64,000 nt of DNA from an uncultured Rhodopila sp. (GCA_903851415.1 CAINOE010000107.1:124001-188000), one strand, 5' to 3'; counted from the first letter of the stretch, positions 1-10,242 are shown. Made by a program: numbers and translations. The notes: generated by a model from the sequence alone, not told the origin.

Positions 1-3000
1 CGGCTTTTGGTGCCTGGCCGGGAACCCAGTGCCGTTCCGGCGCAAATGGATAGGTCGGCAGCGAGACGCGGCGCGGCCGATCGGCCGCGGTCCACACAGT
101 CTCCGGCGCGCCGGCATCGCACCGCCCGCTGCGCAGGTATTCGCCGAGTTTGGCCTCCAGTTCGGCCGGGTTCGACGCCGTGAACGTAGCGGCACAGGCC
201 ATGCGGCTGCGGCCGGATTGCAGGGTCCAGGCGATGTCCTCAACCGCCGGCCGCGCCTCACCCGCTGAGCGAAGAAATGCCAGCAGCTCGGCGGCATAGA
301 CCTTTAGCCGTTCCTCAGTACGGGCTGACAGCGTCACCGTCACCGGCCCGTCATGCCGGCGTCCCGGCCGCGGCGGGGCCGGAGGCGGTTCGGCCACGAC
401 CAGATGGCAATTGGTGCCGGTGTAGCCAAAGGCGCTCACCGCGGCACGCCTTGGCTTGCCGGGTGCCGCCTCCCAGCGGCGCAGCGCCGGAACAAGGAAG
501 AACGGGCTGTGCGCAAAGTCGATGTGACTGTTGGGGGTGCGGCTGTGCAGCGTCGGCGGAATCTCGCCCGCCTTCAGCCCCAGCAGTACCTTGATCAGCC
601 CGGCAACGCCGGCCGCCGCCGTGGTGTGGCCGATGTTACCCTTGACCGAACCGATGCCGCAGAAGCCGGTCCGGGGGGTAAAGCGGCGGAACGCCTCGGT
701 CAGCGCAGCGACCTCGATCGGATCACCCAGCCTGGTGCCGGTGCCGTGCGCCTCGACATAGTCGATGGTTTCCGGACTGATGCCGGCGGCGCGGTAGACG
801 TCCAGCTCCAACTCGACCTGGGACCGCATGCTGGGGGCGGTCATGCCATTGGTCCGGCCGTCCTGATTGACCGCCGAACCCTCGATCACGCCATAGATCC
901 GGTCCCCGTCCGCGAGCGCGTCGGCCAGCCGCTTCAGCACAACCACGCCGCAGCCATCACCGACCGCAATGCCGTCGGCGGCATCGTCGAACGGCCGGCA
1001 GCGGCCGGATGGCGACAGCATGCCGGCCTTCGTCATCATCGCAAACGGATCGGGATGGAGATAAAGCGTCACCCCGCCTGCCAGCATGAGGTCCGCTTCG
1101 CCATGCAGCAGGCCGCGGCAGGCCAAATGCACGGCGACCAGCGAGGACGAGCACGCGGTCTTCAGCGTCAGCGCCGGGCCTTTCAGGTCGAGGATGTAGG
1201 CGATGCGGGCGGCCAGGGCCGCGTCATCATTGCCGAGCAATGTGTGGGCGTCCGGGATCGCGCCTGCCTCCCGCAGCAGACAAGCGTAATCGCTGCCCAT
1301 GATGCCGGCATAGATGCCGCACTTCCGCCCGCTGAGGCGGTCCTCCGGGTAGCCGGCGTCCTCAAGCGCTCCCCAGCAGCTTTGCAGGAACAGGCGCTGC
1401 TGGGGGTCCATCACATCGGCCTCGCGGCGAGAGATCCGGAAGAAACCGGCGTCAAACTCGTCAACCCCGCGAATAAGGCCGGCCCAGCGGCTGGAACTGC
1501 GCCCGGGCGTGCCGGGATCCGGGTCGTAGGCCGCCGCGGCATCCCAACGGTCGAGAGGGATTTCACCGACCGAATCGACCCCGTTGCGGAGGTTCTGCCA
1601 GAACGCAAAGACGTTGTCGGCGCCGGGGAAACGGCCGGCCATGCCGATGACGGCAATGCCCTTGCGGCTGTCCGGAGTAGCGACAGTCGTAGCAGCCGGC
1701 GCCGGGGCGGAGCGGGTGGGCCGCAACCGTTCGACGTGGCGCGCGAGGTCGCGGATGCTGGAATGGTCGTACAGCACCGGCATCTTCAGTTGCAGACCCA
1801 GCTCGCGATTCACCGCCTCCAGCAGCATCAGGCCCTGCAACGAGCCGACGCCGTAATCGACGAAGCGCGCCTCGGGATCGATCCGCTCCGCCTCGATCTC
1901 CAGCGTGCGGGCGGCGAGTTGCAGCAGGTGTTCCTCAATCGGCAGCACCGGTGCAGGCTGGGCATCATCCGCGCGGTATGGCAGGCCGCCGCGGACCCGG
2001 TCCTCATTCCCGCGGGCGGACGGGGCCTCCTGTTCCCGGTATGGCAGGGCCTCGCGGATCCGAGCCTCGTTCCAGCGTGCGAGCGCGGCTTCCGGCTCGC
2101 CGGCGGGCGCCTTGCGGATCGAGAACAGCAGGTAGCGCACCAGTCCCTGAGTCAGCGTCTTGCCGAAACTGTCCCAGCACCGGTGCTCGTCGGCCACCGC
2201 CGCCAGCGCCGGAAAGCGCGTGTTGATTTCGGCGAGATTCGCCTCGAAGTCGGAGTCATACAGGAAATTGCCGATCTCGCGGCTGCAATCGATGCAATCG
2301 TCGATGCGCAGACGGTTGCGCGCCAGCACCTCGGCAAACTGCGGGGCGGTCGCGGTGAACTGCCCGAGATGCGGCATGTCGATCTCGGTGACCGTGTTGG
2401 TCACGCCATCGGCCAGAACGACGCAGCCATCAGGACCGAGGTGGCGCGCAATATTGGCGAACACCGCATCCTTGTTCTCAATGTGGAAAATGACCTCGAA
2501 GCCGATGACCAGGTCATAGGTGCCGGGGAACGGCCGGGCGGTGCTGTCGGCCAGGTGGATGTTTATGCGGTCGGACAGACCCGCCCGTCGGACCCGTTCG
2601 GCTCCGGTCTCGGCCTGCCGGGGCGTGATGGTGAAACCGTCTCCGCTGATCTGCGGATGCGCCCGGGCAAGCTGGATCAGATCGGTGGCGAGGCCGCAGC
2701 CGATGTCCATGACCCGATGCACGCGGCTGAAATCGACATGGCGGTAGAGTGCCGCCTTCAAGGCTTTCTGCCCGGCCAGCATCCGGTCCAGGTGCTGGCG
2801 CCCCCGCAACGGATCAAAGAACGCCTTCAGCCAGGAAAAACCGGCGACCCGCTCGGGGAACGGCGCGAACAGGACGTAGATTTCGTCCTCGACGCCCAGC
2901 GTCTGCCGCAGCGCATCGGTCATGCGGTTGTAGTAGTCCGCAACAACTCCGCCCGCGGGCGTTTCGGACGGCTCTTCGGTGACGCCACGGAGCCAGCAGC

Positions 3001-6000
3001 GGCGCTTTTCGAAGCTGTGCGGAACGACAGTCCGGGATGTCGGCGGAGCGGGATAGTACTCCAGGACCAGATGCGCCGCGGTGCCCCCGGCAGCCAGCGA
3101 AGAGATCGCCGCCCGGCGCGGCTGTGCCCAGTCGCAGGGCTGCGCCGGCAGAAAGAAGGGCGTCCCGCCGGGCCGCACGTCCTGGTTCCGCTCCGCCGCG
3201 GCCAGCACCGGGGCGATGCGGCCATGCCGCAACTGCTGCACGACCTTCGCCAGTTGCGCCATGCCGGATGCCGCTTCCAGATGGCCGATGTTCGGCTCCA
3301 GCGAGCCGACGGCACAGCGATGCGCTCCGCCATAGGCTTCGGTCAGTGCCTGCCACTCGGCCGCGTCGGCCATTTCGGCCCCGATCGCCTGCACCTCGAT
3401 GTAGCCGATGGTCGCCGGATCAACATGCGCCCGCGCCAGCACGTCCCGGAGCAGCGCGGCCTGGCTCCGCGGCGAGGGCGCGAGAAAGCCATTGCTGCGC
3501 CCCTTATGCGCAACGCCGGAGGCACGGATCACCGCCTGGATCGTATCGCCATCGGCCAGCGCGCGGCTGAGTGGTTTAAGAAGCACGGTTCCGACGCCTT
3601 CGCCCGGCACGAACCCGTCACCCTCCCGCGGGAACATCCCCCGCCCCGCGCGCGTCGCCAGGAGCCGATCGCGGCACAGCGAGACGTAGCGTGACGGGTG
3701 GAGGTAGAGATTGACGCCCCCCGCGATCGCCGCCTCGCACTCGCCGGAGCGGATGCTCTCGCAGGCGAGATGGACGGCGACGAGGGAGGCGGAGCAGCCG
3801 GTGTCAACCGGCAGGCTGGGGCCGGTCCAGTCCCAGAAATACGAAATCCGGTTTGCCAGCCGATGGAACGACGTGTCCGGCGAAATCTCGCCCGGCTGAC
3901 CCGCATCGGCGGCAAGCAGCGGGTAGGTCAGCGCGTTGACGCCAACGAAAACGCCGATCGGCCGGCCCCGGACGGCGGCGCGCGTGTAGCCGGCGGATTC
4001 CAGGGTCCGCCAGGTGCTTTCCAGCAGCAGCCGCTCCTCCGGGTGCATCTGCCGGGCTTCGAGCGGCGTGAGCTCGAAGGAGAACGGGTCGAACAGGTCG
4101 ACATCGTCGAGAAAAGCGCCTTGCGTGCAGTAGATGCGTCCCTCGGCCGCCCGTGCCGGATTCGGGTCGAACAGCGCGCCGGCGTCCCAGCGGGCGCGGG
4201 GGACGGGATTGATGGCGGTGCGGGCCGCAAGCAGGTTATTCCACAGCTCGTCGATCGTGCCGGCCTGCGGGTAGCGTCCGCTGATCCCGATGATGGCAAT
4301 GTCATCCCGCGGCGGGACGGATGAAATCACCGCGGCGGCGGCGGCCGGCTCGGCGGTGAAGGACGTGGACAGGCGCCGCGCGAGCATTTCCACCGTCGTG
4401 CACTCCAGCAGCATGGTCACGGGGAGAGGGCCGAACCGCGCCTCCAGGCGGCGGTGGATGTGGCGCAAGCTGACGGAATCGACGCCGTAGGCGGCGAAGC
4501 CGGTGGCCGGATCGATATCCCGCGGCGGCAGGCCGATCTGGGCCGCTACCTGTTCTCGCACCCAGTGAAGCAGGCGGCCGGCGGTTGGCCCGCTGTCAGC
4601 CGCCGACGCTGCCGGTGACCCGGATAGCGGGCCGGCATCTGCCATGGCGGCGAGCTGCCGGACATGTGCCGAACCCTCGAACCGTCTGTCCACCGCGGCC
4701 AGGATGCGCGTGGCGTCGCCATGGAGGACCGTACAATTCGGCACACCGGCTTGCATGGCAGCGTCCCAGGCAGCCAGGCCGGCGTTGACGGGCATCGGCA
4801 CCAGTCCGCTCTCGGCTCGCATCGCTTCAAGCGCCGAGGGCGGGACGGTCATCCCGCCGCCACGCCAGAATGGCCAGTCCACTGCCAACGTGCGCCCCGG
4901 CCCCTGCCCCGTCCGGGCAGCGGCGAAATGACCGAGGAAGCCATTGGCGCCGGCATAGGCCGCCACCCCATCGCCATGAAGCAAAGCGGCGATCGAGGAA
5001 AACAGCACGAACCAGTCCAGCGGGTCGTCCCGCGTGGCGGCATCGAGGTTCAGCGTGCCCTGCACCTTTGCGGCAAAGGCTGTGGCCGCGGCCGCCGGGT
5101 GCATCGAGCGTATCGCGCCGTCCGGCTTGATCCCCGCGGCGTGGACGACACCTTCGATGGCGCCGAACCGCCGGCGGGCGGCGGATAATGCGACTCCAAG
5201 CTGCAGACGATCAGCGACGTCGGCTTGCAGATACAATATCTCGGCGCCGGCCGCCTCGATCGGGCGGAGGCGCCCCGCGACGTCCGCCGGAGCCGATCGG
5301 CCGAGGAGCACGAGCTGCCGGGCGCCGCGATCGATCAGATGACGGGCGGCGATCAGTCCCAGCCCGCCGGCGCCGCCGGTCAGGACCCATGCGCCACGGC
5401 CGCGCACGGCGAACGGTTCATCAGACCCGGGCTCGATCGGCTCCAGGCCGCGCACCAGCCGGCCGCCACGCTGGTAGCGGATGAAACTGCCGGCGCCCGC
5501 CGCGAACTCCAGCCTTGCCAAAGCGACCAGATCATCGCCCGGTTCGGCTTCCAAGACCCGTATTTCGAGCTGCGGCGCCTCGCACTGCGCCGCGTGCAGC
5601 AGCGCCTCGACGGCGCGATGGCGGGGATCGCCGCCGGCATAGGCGTAGACCAGCGAAACCGGCCCCGGCTGCGCGGCCAGCCGTTGTGCCAGGAGAAATG
5701 CGCGTTCCAGTGCCTGTTCGGCCGGCCCGGCGATGACGATCAACGGCTGGCCGGCGGCGCCGGGATCATCGGCGTCGGTCATCACATGGCTGGCCGGGGG
5801 CGCGACAGCCCCCGCCGAACGCGCCGCAGGCCGCCACGCCGGACGGAACAGGAGGGTCGCCGCGCCTGCGCCGCCGGATACGGGGAGCCAGTAGCGCTGG
5901 CGCAGGAAAGGATAGGTCGGCAGCGAAATGCGCAGCCCTTCCGGCTCGGCCGCGCCCCCCGGCGGATCCGGCACCGGTTCCCCGCGGGCGACCCGGCCGA

Positions 6001-9000
6001 GTTGATCGGCCAGATCCGCGACGCTTGTTGCCGCGAGCGTCCGGCTGTCCGTCATCTCCTCCCGGCCGGCGCGCAGCGTGTAGGCGACATCCGCCAGCCG
6101 CAGATCGCGGTTGCCAGGGTCGTTCAGGAACGCTGCCAGGTTCGCGGCCATCACCTGCAGCCGCTCCGGACCGCGCGCCGACAGGCGGACCAAAACCGGA
6201 CCGGACACCTCGCTCGGCAACGGGCGGTCGTCCGGGTATTCCTCGAGGATTACATGCGCATTGGAGCCACCCGACCCGAACGAACTTACCCCGGCCCGGC
6301 GCAACTGCCCCGCGGGCACCTGCCAGGGAGCAAGCGAACGCTGCACGACGAAGGGGGTGGCGGCGAAGTCGATGAACGGGTTGAGCGTTCCGGCGTGCAA
6401 CGAGGGCACCAGCGTCCGGTGCTTCATCTGCAGCAGCACCTTGGCGACCCCGGCGATGCCGGCGGCGGCGATCAGATGCCCGATGTTCGACTTCAGCGAG
6501 CCGATTGCGCAGAACTGCGTATCATCGGTCGCCGAACGGAAGGCGCGCGACAAGCCGTCGATTTCGATCGGATCGCCGAGGCGCGTGCCGGTGCCGTGCG
6601 CCTCGACATAGCTGATTGTGCGCGGATCGACGCCGGCGTCACGCAGCGCCTGGTGCATCAGGCTGGCCTGCCGTTCCGGACTTGGCACGGTATAGCCGCT
6701 GGTGCGGCCTTCGCTGTTGACCGCGCTCCCCTTGATCACGGCGTAGATGTGGTCGCGATCGGCGATCGCCGCGGCGAGCGGCTTCAGCAGGACGACGCAG
6801 ACCCCTTCACCGTCGACGAAGCCGCCCGGACCCTCGCCGAACGGATGGCAATCGGGGCCGTGCAGCAGCATCTCCTTGCGGCAGAACTGCAAAACGCGAT
6901 TGGGGTGCAGGGTCAGGTTCACGCCGCCGACGAACGCGACTTCGCATTCGCCGCGCCGCAGGCTCTGGACGGCCAGATGCAGGGCGGTCAGCGACGCCGA
7001 ACAGGCGGTGTCCACGCTGATGCTGGGGCCGTGCAGGTCGAAGCTCCAGGAGACGCGGTTGGCGACGTCCGACAGGTCGGTGTCGGGCGTCTGAACGTCT
7101 CCGGCCGCCTGTGCCGCCCATAGGGCATACGTGTTTGTGCTGACCCCGGCGAACACGCCGGTATTCCTCGACAGGGAGGCGGGCGTGTAGCCGGCGTCCT
7201 CCATCGCCGCCCGGGCCGTCTCCAGGAACACCCGCTGCTGCGGGTCCATCTGCTCGGCCTGCTTCGGGGAGATGCGGAAGAACAACGGATCGAACCGGTC
7301 ATGGCCGTCGAGGAAACCGCCCCACCGGGTGTAGCTGCGGTTGGAATCCTTTCCCGCCGGATCGACGAACTCATGCGCGTCCCAGCGCTCCGGCGGGACC
7401 TCGGTGATGCAGGATTCGCCTGCCGCCAGGTGTTTCCAAAGCGCGTCAACGGTGGGTGACTGCGCGAAGCGGCCGGCCAGGCCAACGATCGCGATGCCGT
7501 TGCCGGGGGCGGGGTCGGGCCGCGGCGGGTCCGGGGCCGGCAGCGCCACCTGCCCGGCCGGCCGGCCGGCCAGATGCGCGACCAGCGCATCGACCGTGTA
7601 ATGCTCGAACAGCAGGGTTCGGGGCAGCGGGCCGAACAGCTTCTCCAGCGCCTCGACGATCTCGACATTGGCGAAGGAGTCAACACCGAGGCTCTCCTGA
7701 AACCGCTCGGTGCCACCGATCGACTCCGGTTCGCACTGCAGTACGCGCGCGATCACCGACTTCAACGTGGTCCGCAGGTGCTCAGCCGGGGCCGGCGAGG
7801 CGGGCTGCGAGGCAGACTGCACGGCAGCCGCAAGCGGCTTGCCCTCGAACGGGTAGCAGGGAAGCGGCACGCGGCGTCCTTTGACCGCCTCAACCGGCGC
7901 CGGGGTCTCATCCGGCTCCGCCCGGCTTTGCGGATCGCCGGCCAGGGCACGGGCGAGGTCCGCGGCGTCCTGCACCCGCAGGGCCAGGCGGTGAGGAAAT
8001 GCCTCCCGGCCGGCGAGCGTCCGAGCGATGTCGTCCAGCGTCAGGGACTGAAACGCGCCGGTGGCGGCAAAGGCGCGCCAGCGATCAACCAACGCGGCCA
8101 GGGCGGTGCCGGTGCGCGCCGACAGTATAAGCGTGCGCGGCGCGGCGCTGCCTGCGTGGCGCTTCGCCAGGGGCGGCGCCTCGATCAGCACGTGGGCGTT
8201 GACGCCGCCGAAGCCGAACGAACTCACCCCGGCGCGCAGCGGCATCCGGGGCTTGGCCGGGCACCATTCAGCCGCCTCGGTGGCGATCCGCAGGTTGGAA
8301 CCGTCCAGCAGCAGCGCGGGATTGAGCATTTCTATGTGCAGCGAACGAGGCACCCGCCGGTGCTCCAGCATCAGCAGCACCTTGATGACGCCGGCGATAC
8401 CGGCGGCGGCTTCAAGGTGGCCGATGTTCGATTTAACCGAGCCGACAAGGCAGGGCGTGCGACGCGGCTGGCCGGCGAACACCCGCCGCAACCCGTCGAT
8501 TTCCGCCGGATCGCCGGCCGCCGTGCCGGTGCCGTGCGCCTCGACATAGGTCACGGTGCCGGCGCTTACTCCCGCCGCGGCGTAGGCTTGAGCGATAACG
8601 CTGGCCTGGGCCGCGGCGTCCGGCGCGGTGATCGAGGCGGTCGGGCCGCTGTGGTTCACCGCCGAACCCGAGATGATACCGCGAATGCTGTTGCCTTCGC
8701 GGCGGGCGTCGTCGCGGCGTTGCAGCAGCACAACGCCCGCACCCTCGGCCGGCACGTAGCCGTTGGCGCCGGCATCGAACGGCTTGCAGCGCCGATCCGG
8801 CGACAGCATGCGCGCGCGGGTGAAGGAGTCCGACTTCCAGTTCGACAGGATGACATTCACGCCGCCGACCAAAGCATAGTTGGCTTCCCCGGTGCGCAGG
8901 CTCTGGACAGCCTGGTGGAGCGCCACCAGCGAGGAGGCATGACCGGCATCGATCGCGAAGCTTGGTCCGTTAAGACCCAGAACATGCGAGACGCGGTTGG

Positions 9001-9403
9001 CGAGAATGCAGTGATAGGCGCCGAGCGCGGCGTAGCTGTCAGCGTCGGACCCTGCCGACTGCTGGAGGAAATCGCTCGTCATCGCCGCGGCGAAGACGGC
9101 CGTGCGCTTGCTGCGGAGTTCGTTCAGCGGGACGCCGGAATCTTCGATCGCATGCCAGCACTCTTCCAACAGCAGGCGCTGCTGCGGGTCCATGGCGCGG
9201 GCTTCGCGGTCCGAAATCGAGAAGAAGCGCGCGTCGAACCGGTCGACCTCGGGCAGCAAGCGGCCGACGAGATGTTCCCGGCCGGCACCCGGCACGCCGG
9301 GCGCCTCGCGCTCCTCGATCAGGTTCGTCCAGAAGGCGTGGTAGTCAGGGGCGTCGGGAAAACGGCAGGCCACTCCGATTACCGCAATCGGAATGTGGTC
9401 CAC
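1..9403 (-). CDS. Trans-AT type I modular polyketide synthase, C-terminus beyond window
   Basis: Giant PKS reading from a GTG at 9403 to the left edge (3134 codons visible), two bases after the upstream methyltransferase stop. Visible order (residues): KS1 4-425, ACP1 540-605 (Ser576), KS2 632-1055, KR 1180-1560, ACP2 1605-1670 (Ser1643), KS3 1700-2110, methyltransferase 2150-2425, ACP3 2490-2555 (Ser2521), KS4 2580-3010, linker to the edge. There is no AT domain, so extender units must come from a discrete trans-AT. KS1 reads IDAGHASSLVAL: the catalytic Cys is His155, while HGTGT and NIGH are intact. KS2 is canonical (VDTACSASL). KS3 has VDTGCSASL, but HGTGT is replaced by EVQAIGA (Gln2005) and the NIGH Lys by Glu, so it is probably non-elongating. 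KS4 has LKTACSSSL and HGTGT. KR carries TGGAGGLG and the Ser/Tyr/Asn residues. ACP3 has GVGS instead of GVDS. All these motifs fall in one reading frame. Confidence 0.95.
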   Translation of the reverse strand, partial: MDHIPIAVIGVACRFPDAPDYHAFWTNLIEEREAPGVPGAGREHLVGRLLPEVDRFDARFFSISDREARAMDPQQRLLLEECWHAIEDSGVPLNELRSKRTAVFAAAMTSDFLQQSAGSDADSYAALGAYHCILANRVSHVLGLNGPSFAIDAGHASSLVALHQAVQSLRTGEANYALVGGVNVILSNWKSDSFTRARMLSPDRRCKPFDAGANGYVPAEGAGVVLLQRRDDARREGNSIRGIISGSAVNHSGPTASITAPDAAAQASVIAQAYAAAGVSAGTVTYVEAHGTGTAAGDPAEIDGLRRVFAGQPRRTPCLVGSVKSNIGHLEAAAGIAGVIKVLLMLEHRRVPRSLHIEMLNPALLLDGSNLRIATEAAEWCPAKPRMPLRAGVSSFGFGGVNAHVLIEAPPLAKRHAGSAAPRTLILSARTGTALAALVDRWRAFAATGAFQSLTLDDIARTLAGREAFPHRLALRVQDAADLARALAGDPQSRAEPDETPAPVEAVKGRRVPLPCYPFEGKPLAAAVQSASQPASPAPAEHLRTTLKSVIARVLQCEPESIGGTERFQESLGVDSFANVEIVEALEKLFGPLPRTLLFEHYTVDALVAHLAGRPAGQVALPAPDPPRPDPAPGNGIAIVGLAGRFAQSPTVDALWKHLAAGESCITEVPPERWDAHEFVDPAGKDSNRSYTRWGGFLDGHDRFDPLFFRISPKQAEQMDPQQRVFLETARAAMEDAGYTPASLSRNTGVFAGVSTNTYALWAAQAAGDVQTPDTDLSDVANRVSWSFDLHGPSISVDTACSASLTALHLAVQSLRRGECEVAFVGGVNLTLHPNRVLQFCRKEMLLHGPDCHPFGEGPGGFVDGEGVCVVLLKPLAAAIADRDHIYAVIKGSAVNSEGRTSGYTVPSPERQASLMHQALRDAGVDPRTISYVEAHGTGTRLGDPIEIDGLSRAFRSATDDTQFCAIGSLKSNIGHLIAAAGIAGVAKVLLQMKHRTLVPSLHAGTLNPFIDFAATPFVVQRSLAPWQVPAGQLRRAGVSSFGSGGSNAHVILEEYPDDRPLPSEVSGPVLVRLSARGPERLQVMAANLAAFLNDPGNRDLRLADVAYTLRAGREEMTDSRTLAATSVADLADQLGRVARGEPVPDPPGGAAEPEGLRISLPTYPFLRQRYWLPVSGGAGAATLLFRPAWRPAARSAGAVAPPASHVMTDADDPGAAGQPLIVIAGPAEQALERAFLLAQRLAAQPGPVSLVYAYAGGDPRHRAVEALLHAAQCEAPQLEIRVLEAEPGDDLVALARLEFAAGAGSFIRYQRGGRLVRGLEPIEPGSDEPFAVRGRGAWVLTGGAGGLGLIAARHLIDRGARQLVLLGRSAPADVAGRLRPIEAAGAEILYLQADVADRLQLGVALSAARRRFGAIEGVVHAAGIKPDGAIRSMHPAAAATAFAAKVQGTLNLDAATRDDPLDWFVLFSSIAALLHGDGVAAYAGANGFLGHFAAARTGQGPGRTLAVDWPFWRGGGMTVPPSALEAMRAESGLVPMPVNAGLAAWDAAMQAGVPNCTVLHGDATRILAAVDRRFEGSAHVRQLAAMADAGPLSGSPAASAADSGPTAGRLLHWVREQVAAQIGLPPRDIDPATGFAAYGVDSVSLRHIHRRLEARFGPLPVTMLLECTTVEMLARRLSTSFTAEPAAAAAVISSVPPRDDIAIIGISGRYPQAGTIDELWNNLLAARTAINPVPRARWDAGALFDPNPARAAEGRIYCTQGAFLDDVDLFDPFSFELTPLEARQMHPEERLLLESTWRTLESAGYTRAAVRGRPIGVFVGVNALTYPLLAADAGQPGEISPDTSFHRLANRISYFWDWTGPSLPVDTGCSASLVAVHLACESIRSGECEAAIAGGVNLYLHPSRYVSLCRDRLLATRAGRGMFPREGDGFVPGEGVGTVLLKPLSRALADGDTIQAVIRASGVAHKGRSNGFLAPSPRSQAALLRDVLARAHVDPATIGYIEVQAIGAEMADAAEWQALTEAYGGAHRCAVGSLEPNIGHLEAASGMAQLAKVVQQLRHGRIAPVLAAAERNQDVRPGGTPFFLPAQPCDWAQPRRAAISSLAAGGTAAHLVLEYYPAPPTSRTVVPHSFEKRRCWLRGVTEEPSETPAGGVVADYYNRMTDALRQTLGVEDEIYVLFAPFPERVAGFSWLKAFFDPLRGRQHLDRMLAGQKALKAALYRHVDFSRVHRVMDIGCGLATDLIQLARAHPQISGDGFTITPRQAETGAERVRRAGLSDRINIHLADSTARPFPGTYDLVIGFEVIFHIENKDAVFANIARHLGPDGCVVLADGVTNTVTEIDMPHLGQFTATAPQFAEVLARNRLRIDDCIDCSREIGNFLYDSDFEANLAEINTRFPALAAVADEHRCWDSFGKTLTQGLVRYLLFSIRKAPAGEPEAALARWNEARIREALPYREQEAPSARGNEDRVRGGLPYRADDAQPAPVLPIEEHLLQLAARTLEIEAERIDPEARFVDYGVGSLQGLMLLEAVNRELGLQLKMPVLYDHSSIRDLARHVERLRPTRSAPAPAATTVATPDSRKGIAVIGMAGRFPGADNVFAFWQNLRNGVDSVGEIPLDRWDAAAAYDPDPGTPGRSSSRWAGLIRGVDEFDAGFFRISRREADVMDPQQRLFLQSCWGALEDAGYPEDRLSGRKCGIYAGIMGSDYACLLREAGAIPDAHTLLGNDDAALAARIAYILDLKGPALTLKTACSSSLVAVHLACRGLLHGEADLMLAGGVTLYLHPDPFAMMTKAGMLSPSGRCRPFDDAADGIAVGDGCGVVVLKRLADALADGDRIYGVIEGSAVNQDGRTNGMTAPSMRSQVELELDVYRAAGISPETIDYVEAHGTGTRLGDPIEVAALTEAFRRFTPRTGFCGIGSVKGNIGHTTAAAGVAGLIKVLLGLKAGEIPPTLHSRTPNSHIDFAHSPFFLVPALRRWEAAPGKPRRAAVSAFGYTGTNCHLVVAEPPPAPPRPGRRHDGPVTVTLSARTEERLKVYAAELLAFLRSAGEARPAVEDIAWTLQSGRSRMACAATFTASNPAELEAKLGEYLRSGRCDAGAPETVWTAADRPRRVSLPTYPFAPERHWVPGQAPKA

Positions 9404-9405
9404 GT

Positions 9406-10242
9406 TCAGACTGCCCTAGCCCGGATGAAGGCGTAACCGGAATTGGCCGCGAAGAGGGCGGAGACCTCCTCGACGAACGGCAGATAGTCCGGCTCGGCGA
9501 CCTGCAGCAATTCGTCGCGGCTGTATTCGAAAGACTGGCGGTTCTTGGTGTCGGCGGCCAGGATGACCGGTCCGGTCAAATCGGCGAATTCCAGCAGTTC
9601 AAAGCCGGCTTCGGCCAACAGGTCAGGATAGGCGCCGGCCGTGGTGTGGTTGGCGCACAGCACCTCATGCTGCAGCGTGATGAAATCGGGAGCGGTGTGC
9701 GGCAGGTTCAGGAAGTCGGTAATCAACAGCAGGGCGCCGGGCTTGAGGACGCGGCGCGCCTCGCGCAGGGCATCGGCATGACCCATGTGGAAGATGGATT
9801 CAAGGAACCACCCGCCGTCGAAGCTTGCGTCGGGAAATGACAGCCGGGTGGCGTCTTCCAGGCGAAAGCGGACCCGGTCCGCAAGTTCTTGTGCCGCGGC
9901 GTGATTCTGCGCGATATCGATCTGGTATTGGCTGGCGTTGACGCCCTCGATGGCGCAACCACGAGTTTGAGCGAGCAGCAATGCGGGCAGGCCAAGGCCT
10001 GAGCCGAAATCGATCAGGCGCTGGCCAGGGCCTGCCTCGGTTGCGGCGATCATCCGTTCGGTCATCCGCAGCGGGCCCGCCCAGGGCGGCTCATGCAGGT
10101 TCTGCTCGTCCCAATAACCGCCGTGGAGGTGTCCGCGCGAGGTGATTTCCCAGCAACGAACCGCACGGTTCTCATAGTATTCGCCGACTGCGCGGAATCG
10201 CTCTTCGCGGTCCAGGCCGGGATAGGGAACCGATGATGCCAT
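9406..10242 (-). CDS. SAM-dependent methyltransferase of the PKS cluster
   Basis: A 278-residue class I SAM methyltransferase. Motif I is LIDFGSGLGLPALLLA (about residues 87-102), followed by an acidic ribose-binding region and a FDGGWFLESIFHMGH segment typical of Methyltransf_11/UbiE-like enzymes. The N-terminus, with EYYENRAVRCWEI and LHGGYW, resembles small-molecule and sterol-type methyltransferases. The start is ATG 10242 with GGAGG five bases upstream. The stop lies two bases before the PKS GTG, so translation is probably coupled. Its position suggests O- or C-methylation of the polyketide; the substrate cannot be read from sequence. Confidence 0.85.
   Translation of the reverse strand: MASSVPYPGLDREERFRAVGEYYENRAVRCWEITSRGHLHGGYWDEQNLHEPPWAGPLRMTERMIAATEAGPGQRLIDFGSGLGLPALLLAQTRGCAIEGVNASQYQIDIAQNHAAAQELADRVRFRLEDATRLSFPDASFDGGWFLESIFHMGHADALREARRVLKPGALLLITDFLNLPHTAPDFITLQHEVLCANHTTAGAYPDLLAEAGFELLEFADLTGPVILAADTKNRQSFEYSRDELLQVAEPDYLPFVEEVSALFAANSGYAFIRARAV

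Noticed and set aside
2090..2960. A frameshift or split of the PKS around the methyltransferase domain.
   Set aside because: Active-site codons of KS1-4, ACP1-3 and the MT motif all share one frame, so the gene is continuous.
353..9436. Three very long plus-strand open frames (353-3694, 5225-7123, 7574-9436).
   Set aside because: They lie in exact antisense register to the PKS codons, have no family resemblance and reflect high GC with few TTA/CTA/TCA codons on the coding strand.
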